Below, in pieces: positions 6,890-12,515 of a stretch of 12,515 nucleotides of DNA. A program made the translations under genes and the position numbers. Below the pieces are notes generated by a model, which saw only the letters and a list, made by a program, of their open reading frames with translations, did not search any database and was not told where the DNA came from. The first letter of the stretch is position 1, and each line of letters starts with the position of its first letter. Origin of the DNA: DUAL01 sp964478325 (GTDB lineage: Bacteria; Bacteroidota; Bacteroidia; Flavobacteriales; BACL11); contig CAYZIA010000046.1 of NCBI GenBank assembly GCA_964478325.1, positions 1 to 12,515 of the forward strand. Direction: 5' to 3'.

Positions 6890-8624
6890 ATTTTTTTCTT
6901 TTATTATAAGTAAATAACACTCCAAAAATTATAATAATGATAATAGGAAAGAGTAAATTGACAAGCTGAATAATGAGTCTATTGTTTTGCAACTTTTCTT
7001 TATTGAGCAATCTAAGCCTTAGCTCTTTTGTTTTTAATGGAGTTAATAGCAGATCCTGCTTATTATCGCACAAATAATGCATAGCATTCATTAAGAAAGT
7101 TTTATTTCCAGGATATATAAATTCCCCAAATTTATCATAACCCAATGGATATACATTTCCTGTTTTCTCTGAAGAAGAATTCCGAATCATGTCCCCATCA
7201 CTTATTACAATCATTTTGGCACTCTCGCCAGTCTCTCTAAAATCAAACTCATTAGTTCTAGGCCTAATTCTATTTTTAAAAATAGACTCGAACTTTCCTT
7301 CCAAAAGTACAGCAATTGGAATATTTATATTATTAAAATATTCTTCTTCTGGAGGGTTTTTTAGAATACCTAAACTAATTCTTTGAGGGGCAGGTACTAC
7401 TCTAGAATTTTCAGAGCTATGTAGTAATATGCTTTTTTTAATCTTATTTTTTATGGTATCAACAGAGCTTGCAAATTCACATTTTATAGCATCTAAACCC
7501 TTGGAAATATCATTCTTGGAATCCGAAAGAAGCAAAGGGTAATAGGGCCAAGAGAAAAAGGATTGCTGAGGCATATTACCACTATATCCTGTAATAATTG
7601 GAATTTCAGCTGCTCTTCTATCTTGAATTAGATCTGCATTTATTCTAGCACCATAAATAAATAACATATCATCCAAATTCAATTTATTCTTCTTTGCCAT
7701 AAAATAACCATCTGAGAAACGTAAAGAATCCATATTTGCACTTACTCCATCTAAAAGCCAAAGCAAATTTCCGCCCGTCATTATGTATTGATCGATCAGC
7801 AATTTATCCAAATTATTAAAAGCTATTATTGGTTTAGCAATAATTATTGCTTTAAACGATTTTAACTTTTGTAACTGCCTTTTCAGATTGGGCTCATTTG
7901 TATTACTATCTATTTCAAATTTAGTAATATCAAAATGCTCTAATTCATAATATTCTGAAAGAGAAAACCCATTTTGCATTACAGAATAAGAAATGTCAGC
8001 AACCTCTACCTCATTTAATTCTCCATGACCAGATAAAAAAGCAATTTTTTCTTTTCTGTTTTTAGTTAGTTTCGAAATAGTAGAGATCAACTCATATTCT
8101 AGCATCTCAATTGAATTATTTAAAGCCACTTGTGGAGCTACTCCAAGTTGGTTTTTTAAGAGTTCAAGGGGAAGATGTTTCTCTTTGTAGTAAATAATTG
8201 CACCAGGAAAAATAATGGAGCTACTCATTCCTGTTTTTTCTTTCACTTGTAAATCAGTTGGTTTCAAACCCAGCTCTACTAATTGTTGGTATACCGCATT
8301 TCTTTCTTGCTCATTACTGCTTTCTGATGGATTGATAAATTCAAAATCTAATCTTTCCCCAGCTATATTTTTAAAGTTTTCTAATGTTTCTCTACTTTGT
8401 TTTTCAAGACGTTTAAAGCCAGAGGGGAATTCTCCTTTCAAATAAACTTTGATGTAAATAATATCATCCAAATTACTTAAGATTTTTTTTGTTTGCTTTG
8501 AAAGGGTATGTTTTTTATCACTAGTTAAATCTAAACCAGAATGTATATAACTTCCTATTGTATTCAAAAGGATAATAAAAATAACACCATATAAAAGTGG
8601 AAGGTATGTTTTTACCCTCTTCAT
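6882..8624 (-). CDS. gldG: Gliding-associated ABC transporter substrate-binding-like protein GldG
   Basis: GldG is the auxiliary membrane protein of the GldA-GldF-GldG ABC transporter, required for gliding in Flavobacterium johnsoniae although absent from some other gliders. With the start at 8624 it is 580 residues. It has an N-terminal membrane helix (about 8-27), then LDLTSDKKHTLSKQTKKIL (31-49), the characteristic entry to the periplasmic ABC_transp_aux region, FLSGHGELNEVEV (197-209) in the middle, and a C-terminal membrane helix with a run of six isoleucines, ending in lysine- and arginine-rich residues. ATG at 8624 forms an ATGA overlap with the gldF stop, which decides the start over ATGs at 8651 and 8672. 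It overlaps the DUF4340 gene by 8 bases. The transported substrate is unknown. Confidence 0.93.
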   Translation of the reverse strand: MKRVKTYLPLLYGVIFIILLNTIGSYIHSGLDLTSDKKHTLSKQTKKILSNLDDIIYIKVYLKGEFPSGFKRLEKQSRETLENFKNIAGERLDFEFINPSESSNEQERNAVYQQLVELGLKPTDLQVKEKTGMSSSIIFPGAIIYYKEKHLPLELLKNQLGVAPQVALNNSIEMLEYELISTISKLTKNRKEKIAFLSGHGELNEVEVADISYSVMQNGFSLSEYYELEHFDITKFEIDSNTNEPNLKRQLQKLKSFKAIIIAKPIIAFNNLDKLLIDQYIMTGGNLLWLLDGVSANMDSLRFSDGYFMAKKNKLNLDDMLFIYGARINADLIQDRRAAEIPIITGYSGNMPQQSFFSWPYYPLLLSDSKNDISKGLDAIKCEFASSVDTIKNKIKKSILLHSSENSRVVPAPQRISLGILKNPPEEEYFNNINIPIAVLLEGKFESIFKNRIRPRTNEFDFRETGESAKMIVISDGDMIRNSSSEKTGNVYPLGYDKFGEFIYPGNKTFLMNAMHYLCDNKQDLLLTPLKTKELRLRLLNKEKLQNNRLIIQLVNLLFPIIIIIIFGVLFTYNKRKKYA

Positions 8625-9349
8625 CTTTTTTGCTGAATTATAGTTTTGCATAACATCAAAAACAAAAAACAAGCACTTAAAAAATACATAATATCACGGC
8701 TATCTAAGATGCCTTTACTCATCCTTTCATAATGCTTAGCAATTCCTAGATTACTGATAAAAAGATCCCAATTTTGCAAAAATGATATATTACTCAAAAC
8801 ATCAAATCCATAATAAATCATTGCATTACAAACAATTGCAATAAGGTAAGCCACTACTTGATTGGAACTAATGGAAGAAGCTAAGGTTCCTATAGCTATG
8901 AATGTAGAGGAAAGCATAAAAAGTCCAAAATAAGAACCTATAATTCCACCAATATCCAAATTGCCAATGGTCTCTCCTAGATAATAAATACTCAAAAAAT
9001 AAATTAGTGTTGGAATGATTGCAAATAAAACTAAAACATTAGCAGCTAAAAATTTACTAAAAACTATATTCCAAAAGGAGATTGGTTTTGTAAGTAAACT
9101 TTCAATTGTTCCTGATTTGTATTCCTCAGAAAAAAGCCGCATACAGACGGCTGGAATAAAAATAAGAAAAATGATAGGAGAGAGCATAAAGAATGGGTCC
9201 AAAGTGGCATAACCAAAATCCAGCAGATTAAAATCACCACTAAATATCCATAAAAACAAAGTGTTTGCCAAAAGGAAAAGTACTATAGTTAAAAGCCCAA
9301 TTACTGAACTAAAAAATTGATTTATTTCTTTTCTAAGAAGTGCGCTCAT
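8621..9349 (-). CDS. gldF: Gliding-associated ABC transporter permease GldF
   Basis: GldF is the membrane-spanning permease of the GldA-GldF-GldG transporter. The 242-residue protein has about six membrane helices: near 15-36, 55-72, 100-122, 134-158, 164-182 and 219-237. Between the second and third is RLFSEEYKSGTIESLLTKPI (71-90), the cytoplasmic coupling region seen in ABC-2 permeases of this group (SEE, GTIE, LLTKP). The ATPase GldA is not in the window; in flavobacteria it is normally encoded elsewhere. The gene overlaps the upstream SAM hydrolase gene by 4 bases and gldG by 4 bases, so its translation is probably coupled to both. Assignment is supported by sequence, size and the gldG neighbour; the role in motility of this organism is inferred. 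Confidence 0.93.
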   Translation of the reverse strand: MSALLRKEINQFFSSVIGLLTIVLFLLANTLFLWIFSGDFNLLDFGYATLDPFFMLSPIIFLIFIPAVCMRLFSEEYKSGTIESLLTKPISFWNIVFSKFLAANVLVLFAIIPTLIYFLSIYYLGETIGNLDIGGIIGSYFGLFMLSSTFIAIGTLASSISSNQVVAYLIAIVCNAMIYYGFDVLSNISFLQNWDLFISNLGIAKHYERMSKGILDSRDIMYFLSACFLFLMLCKTIIQQKR

Positions 9350-10152
9350 CCTTTAAATTCAATTCTTACATAATCGTGTATCTTAAGACCTAATAAATCA
9401 GTGGCCCTTCCTTTATTTTGTGCTATTTCTAACATTCCATTCACAGAAAAGATAGCTAATTTTTCTCCCTTATTTGCATCTTTATATTTCTCTCTTAATT
9501 TTGAAATTCTTTCATCTTCTCTTCCAAAAAGGATTACAAACTCTCTGTCTTTTCGTACTTGTTCAAACAAATGTTTGCTAATATTAGTAGTTGCATTTCC
9601 ATAGCCATCGATATATATAACCGCTCCTTTTATTATGTCTTTTCCACTCTCAGTATCGTGTTCGGTTACAGGTTTTAGTTCAGATTTTATATCTTTAAAC
9701 TCAGGAACTTCTTTACCAATAATTTCAAGTGTTCCTCCTCTTGCAATATGGCAAGCAGCAATTACAAACACATCTTTTATAGGAAAGGTTAAAGAATTTG
9801 AATCCTGTGAAATATTTAGTTCTACAATCTTTTCGGGCTTTAATTCATCAAATAAAAGTGAAAAAACGCCATTATCTGGTCCAATAAAATAATGTCCGTC
9901 ATAGAAAACAGCCAAATGAGAATTGTCAATTGAAAGTTCTGCATCAACTCCCAAAATATGAATGCTTCCTTTTGGAAAATTTTTATAACAATTTCGAATT
10001 ACATAAGCAGTTTGCGAGATATTAAATGCCTCAATATTGTGAGTAATATCAACTATACTTATATCTGAGATTTGACTGAGAATTGCCCCTTTTATAGAAG
10101 CCACATAATGGTCCTTTAACCCAAGGTCAGTGGTAAGAGTAATAATTGACAT
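9346..10152 (-). CDS. DUF62 / SAM hydroxide adenosyltransferase-like protein
   Basis: Members of this family use S-adenosylmethionine and hydroxide to give adenosine and methionine, and are related to bacterial fluorinase and chlorinase. The 268-residue protein begins ITLTTDLGLKDHYVASIKG (4-22), has IVDITHNIEAFNISQTAYVI (33-52) and IGPDNGVFSLL (90-100), and in the C-terminal domain GAVIYIDGYGNATTNIS (176-192). The usual VDPGVG segment with a following Arg is here GVDAELSIDNSHLAV (68-82): the Asp (D70) is kept, but Asn (N77) sits where the Arg of the Asp-Arg-His triad is expected by eye. The His appears kept (H135 in ACHIARGG). Activity is therefore not certain. It is the first gene of the minus-strand gliding cluster, overlaps gldF by 4 bases, and is divergent from phoH. 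Confidence 0.88.
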   Translation of the reverse strand: MSIITLTTDLGLKDHYVASIKGAILSQISDISIVDITHNIEAFNISQTAYVIRNCYKNFPKGSIHILGVDAELSIDNSHLAVFYDGHYFIGPDNGVFSLLFDELKPEKIVELNISQDSNSLTFPIKDVFVIAACHIARGGTLEIIGKEVPEFKDIKSELKPVTEHDTESGKDIIKGAVIYIDGYGNATTNISKHLFEQVRKDREFVILFGREDERISKLREKYKDANKGEKLAIFSVNGMLEIAQNKGRATDLLGLKIHDYVRIEFKG

Positions 10153-10181
10153 ATTTTAATAAATAATACTTAAAAAAATTG

Positions 10182-10189
10182 TTAATTTG
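10182..10189 (+). promoter_or_regulatory. Possible -7 element for phoH-purC
   Basis: TTAATTTG followed by TA differs in one base from TAnnTTTG. It resembles the exact element before the surface-protein gene (TAAATTTGTA at 12131), and both are preceded by AATACTTAAA. No convincing TTTG -33 element lies about 19 bases upstream, so the call is weak. Confidence 0.3.
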
Positions 10190-10196
10190 TAGCCAC

Positions 10197-10204
10197 CAAA
10201 AGTA
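10197..10204 (-). promoter_or_regulatory. Possible -7 element for the SAM hydrolase-gldFG cluster
   Basis: On the minus strand TACTTTTG is an exact TAnnTTTG match, 44 bases upstream of the ATG at 10152, in the 81-base divergent gap. A good -33 element at the expected distance is missing, so it may be a chance match in AT-rich sequence. It sits next to the possible phoH element on the other strand, so divergent promoters here could interfere with each other. Confidence 0.35.
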
Positions 10205-10233
10205 ATGATAAAACAATTGAAAATGATTATTTA

Positions 10234-11181
10234 ATGGGTGAAAAAACAATAAAAATTGAGGGAGTCGATTTGGTTCTTCTATTTGGGGCAAACAATAAAA
10301 AATTTGAACGACTCTCTAATCTATTCCCATCGCTTAAAATAATTGCTAGAGGAAACGCCATAAAAGTCATTGGCAATACAGAAGATATCTTGCTTTTTAA
10401 TCAAAGGTTTGATGCTATTTTAAAGCATGTCAATCAATATCATAGTTTAACAATTAGCCAATTGGAACATCTTGTTTTAGAAGCTAATGATTCTATTTTA
10501 TCTGAAGAAAATGATTTAATTTTGCACGGACAAAAAGGGAGAATAATAAAAGCCAGAACCCTAGGACAAAGAGAGATGGTAAAACAGTCAGAAGAAAACG
10601 ATATGCTTTTCGCTATTGGCCCAGCTGGAACAGGAAAAACTTATACGGCAGTTGCTTTGGCGGTTCGAGCACTAAAACAAAAACAAGTTAAACGAATAAT
10701 TTTAACACGACCGGCAGTAGAAGCAGGAGAAAATTTGGGATTTTTACCTGGCGATCTAAAGGAAAAGCTAGATCCTTATTTGCAACCACTTTATGATGCG
10801 CTTCTGGATATGCTTCCATCCGAAAAATTAACAGATTACTCTGAAGAAGGGATTATACAAATTGCTCCTTTAGCTTTCATGAGAGGAAGAACTTTAGATA
10901 ATGCATTTGTAATTTTGGATGAAGCGCAAAATGCAACTGAAAACCAAATAAGAATGTTTCTTACAAGAATGGGCAAATCAGCAAAATTTATTATAACAGG
11001 AGATGTAACTCAAATTGATTTACCAAAAAATCAACCTTCTGGATTGCTTCTTGCACAAAAAATATTACCAAAAACAGATGGAATTAGTTTTGTAACTTTG
11101 GATGAAAAAGATGTAATTCGGCACCAATTAGTAAAGACGATAATTAAAGTATTTAATAAATTTAAAAAACCAAAAAAATGA
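10234..11181 (+). CDS. phoH: PhoH-like ATPase (YbeZ type)
   Basis: This is a cytoplasmic P-loop ATPase of the PhoH/YbeZ family, linked in other bacteria to rRNA maturation and RNA metabolism with YbeY. The 315-residue protein has an N-terminal KH-like region (about 1-70, with ARGNAIKVIG at 38-47). The PhoH core shows Walker A GPAGTGKT (129-136), TRPAVEAGENLGFLPGD (158-174), FMRGRTL (215-221), Walker B VILDEAQNAT (226-235) and ITGDVTQIDLP (254-264). The C-terminus is lysine-rich (KFKKPKK). Length is typical. It overlaps purC by 4 bases (ATGA at 11178-11181), so the two are likely cotranscribed and coupled, and it is divergent from the SAM hydrolase gene. ybeY is not in the window. The gene name follows common annotation; the exact RNA target is unknown. 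Confidence 0.95.
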   Translation: MGEKTIKIEGVDLVLLFGANNKKFERLSNLFPSLKIIARGNAIKVIGNTEDILLFNQRFDAILKHVNQYHSLTISQLEHLVLEANDSILSEENDLILHGQKGRIIKARTLGQREMVKQSEENDMLFAIGPAGTGKTYTAVALAVRALKQKQVKRIILTRPAVEAGENLGFLPGDLKEKLDPYLQPLYDALLDMLPSEKLTDYSEEGIIQIAPLAFMRGRTLDNAFVILDEAQNATENQIRMFLTRMGKSAKFIITGDVTQIDLPKNQPSGLLLAQKILPKTDGISFVTLDEKDVIRHQLVKTIIKVFNKFKKPKK

Positions 11182-12122
11182 AAAACACTATTGTAAAGAC
11201 AGATTTTAATTTTCCAGGACAAACCAATCTATATAAAGGAAAAGTTAGAGATGTATATAGCATAAACGAAGATAAACTCATAATGATTGCAACTGATAGG
11301 ATTTCTGCTTTTGATTGCGTATTACCTAAAGGAATACCTTTTAAAGGACAAGTGTTAAATCAAATTGCTTCTTCTTTTTTGAAAGCAACTAGTGATATTG
11401 TTCCTAATTGGCTAGAAGCAACTCCTGATCCATCTGTTTCTGTTGGAAAAAAATGCGAACCATTTAAAGTAGAAATGGTAATTAGGGGATACCTTACAGG
11501 GCATGCTTGGCGAGAATACATAGATGAAAAAAGAATGATATGTGGCGTTCCTATGCCTGATGGAATGAAAGAAAATGACAAGTTTCCAGAACCACTTATT
11601 ACGCCAACTACAAAAGCAGCGGTTGGGCATGATGAAGATATCTCCAGAGAAGAAATCTTATTGCAAGGAATTGTTGAGGAAAGTGATTATATTCAATTAG
11701 AAAATTACACAAGAGCATTATTTGAAAGAGGTAGCCAAGTGGCGGCAGCAAGAGGGTTAATATTGGTAGATACCAAATACGAATTTGGAAAAGATTCGGA
11801 GGGTATTATTACTTTAATTGATGAAATTCATACGCCAGATTCTTCTCGTTATTTTTATAAAGATGGTTATCAGCAAAAACAAAATAATGGTGAAAAACAA
11901 AAACAGCTTTCTAAAGAATTTGTTCGTCAATGGCTTATTGAAAACGGATTTCAAGGAAAAGAAGGGCAAGCGATCCCATTTATGAGTGAAGAATTTGTTG
12001 CTTCCGTTTCGGAAAGATACATTGAGCTTTTCGAACACATTACGGCAGAAAAATTTGTAAAAAAAGAAGCAGATGATGTGTTAAAAAGGGTAGAAAATAA
12101 TATCCTACATTATCTTAAATAA
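11178..12122 (+). CDS. purC: Phosphoribosylaminoimidazole-succinocarboxamide synthase
   Basis: PurC joins aspartate to CAIR with ATP to make SAICAR, a late step of de novo purine synthesis in the cytoplasm. The 314-residue protein belongs to the longer form (E. coli PurC is about 237 residues). Motifs are LYKGKVRDVY (18-27, nucleotide-binding N-terminal lobe), ATDRISAFDCVLP (38-50), VIRGYLTGHAWREY (101-114), PLITPTTKA (139-147), ILVDTKYEFG (195-204), LIDEIHTPDSSRYF (213-226) and SKEFVRQWL (245-253). All conserved blocks are intact. Its start lies in the ATGA overlap with the phoH stop. No hairpin terminator is visible in the 33 bases after the stop. Confidence 0.98.
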   Translation: MKNTIVKTDFNFPGQTNLYKGKVRDVYSINEDKLIMIATDRISAFDCVLPKGIPFKGQVLNQIASSFLKATSDIVPNWLEATPDPSVSVGKKCEPFKVEMVIRGYLTGHAWREYIDEKRMICGVPMPDGMKENDKFPEPLITPTTKAAVGHDEDISREEILLQGIVEESDYIQLENYTRALFERGSQVAAARGLILVDTKYEFGKDSEGIITLIDEIHTPDSSRYFYKDGYQQKQNNGEKQKQLSKEFVRQWLIENGFQGKEGQAIPFMSEEFVASVSERYIELFEHITAEKFVKKEADDVLKRVENNILHYLK

Positions 12123-12130
12123 AAAATACT

Positions 12131-12138
12131 TAAATTTG
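12131..12138 (+). promoter_or_regulatory. Possible -7 element of the surface-protein gene
   Basis: TAAATTTG is an exact TAnnTTTG element ending 17 bases before the ATG at 12156, in the short gap after purC. A TTTG -33 element is not evident in the purC 3' end, so activity is uncertain; readthrough from purC is also possible. Confidence 0.4.
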
Positions 12139-12155
12139 TAATAAAAACAAGGTTT

Positions 12156-12515
12156 ATGAGAAAGATTCTTACTTTACTATTTATTTGTTTTAGTATTTTA
12201 TCCTTTGCTCAAATTAATGTTGGTAATAATCAAACCATTTGCTTAGGGAGTACAGCTCAAGTAATAGCAAATACTTCTGTGCAAGCAAGTACAGATTCCT
12301 ATCAAGTTACTAGTATAACTTTTGCTCCTGAAACAACTGCAGGAACACCTATACCTCTTTTTGATGATGATGTGCAAGGTCCTTTCCCTATTGGCTTTAC
12401 TTTCCAATTTTATGGTAATAATTATACTGACTTCTACGTAGGTTCCAACGGTTGGATTGGATTTAGTAGTGGACAACCAACTTCTTACATTGCTTCTTCT
12501 ATACCAGATGCAATA
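12156..12515 (+). CDS. Secreted surface protein, probable type IX cargo (N-terminal 120 residues)
   Basis: The open frame runs from ATG to the right edge without a stop. It begins with a signal peptide, MRKILTLLFICFSILSFA, with cleavage expected before QINVG. The mature start INVGNNQTICLGSTAQVIAN resembles the opening of Bacteroidota extracellular proteins with PKD- or Ig-like repeats, where a strand with IC-x-G precedes each domain. Residues 74-104 include GPFPIGFTFQFYGN and FYVGSNGWIGFSS, a pattern I associate with large Bacteroidota surface or adhesion proteins. The composition (Thr, Ser, Asn, Gly; very few Lys) fits an exported beta-rich protein. It lies 33 bases after purC on the same strand. 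A type IX sorting or gliding-associated C-terminal domain is expected but lies outside the window, so this is inference. Confidence 0.85.
   Translation, partial: MRKILTLLFICFSILSFAQINVGNNQTICLGSTAQVIANTSVQASTDSYQVTSITFAPETTAGTPIPLFDDDVQGPFPIGFTFQFYGNNYTDFYVGSNGWIGFSSGQPTSYIASSIPDAI

Noticed and set aside
6890..6925. Twelve-residue extension of the DUF4340 protein from ATG at 6925
   Set aside because: It overlaps gldG further and adds residues before a compact anchor; ATG at 6889 overlaps the gldG stop by 8 bases and fits the operon pattern.
6910..6960. Low-complexity repeat (ATAATAAT-like)
   Set aside because: It encodes the isoleucine run of the GldG C-terminal membrane helix rather than an independent repeat.
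8625..8672. Longer gldG N-terminus from ATG at 8672 or 8651
   Set aside because: The added residues lie inside gldF and precede a normal signal-anchor; the ATGA overlap at 8624 is the pattern seen at the neighbouring junctions.
10153..10233. Riboswitch in the SAM hydrolase-phoH gap
   Set aside because: A SAM-related gene made me look for a SAM riboswitch, but the 81 bases are A/T-rich, without a GC stem or conserved core, and too short.
12243..12476. Minus-strand open frame of 77 codons at the right edge
   Set aside because: It is antisense to a frame with a clear signal peptide and extracellular-domain features, and its own product is cysteine- and basic-rich low-quality sequence.

Overview
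The window is about 12.5 kb of AT-rich core chromosome (roughly one third G+C by eye) from a gliding-type member of the Bacteroidota, most likely in or near the Flavobacteriales. Four things support this: the gliding ABC-transporter genes gldF and gldG beside dnaN; upstream elements of the Bacteroidota form TAnnTTTG with no Shine-Dalgarno sequences; secreted proteins with signal peptides ending in FAQ or SAQ; and a probable cell-surface protein at the right edge of the kind usually carried by the type IX secretion system. I saw no insertion sequence, phage gene, CRISPR array, tRNA or rRNA, and no gene-free stretch above about 110 bases.

Layout from left to right. A minus-strand APC-family amino acid permease runs off the left edge and appears to start at TTG (1-1014). 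Divergent from it, a plus-strand group holds gcvT (glycine cleavage T protein), a ComB-like 2-phosphosulfolactate phosphatase overlapping gcvT by 4 bases, and a GT4-type glycosyltransferase of the DUF3524 / tRNA-queuosine mannosyltransferase family. This group ends in a symmetrical hairpin that includes the last stop codon and probably also terminates the convergent minus-strand unit.

The minus-strand unit is read right to left: SAM hydrolase-like DUF62 protein, gldF, gldG, a DUF4340 membrane-anchored protein, dnaN, and a small outer-membrane beta-barrel protein. The first four genes overlap by 4, 4 and 8 bases, so they are probably translationally coupled. dnaN has its own good promoter, whose upstream element abuts the DUF4340 stop codon. 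The barrel gene has a convincing signal peptide but no ATG, GTG, TTG or CTG start; only ATT or ATA is available.

On the plus strand, divergent from the SAM hydrolase gene, phoH and purC overlap by 4 bases. They are followed by the first 120 codons of a secreted surface protein that runs off the right edge.

Most of this is ordinary housekeeping and gliding-associated content. The points most worth a second look are the bacterial queuosine-mannosyltransferase homologue, the ATT/ATA start of the barrel protein, the altered active-site region of the DUF62 protein and its coupling to gldF, and the DUF4340 protein as a possible third component of the GldFG machinery. I do not see a clearly new multi-gene system.
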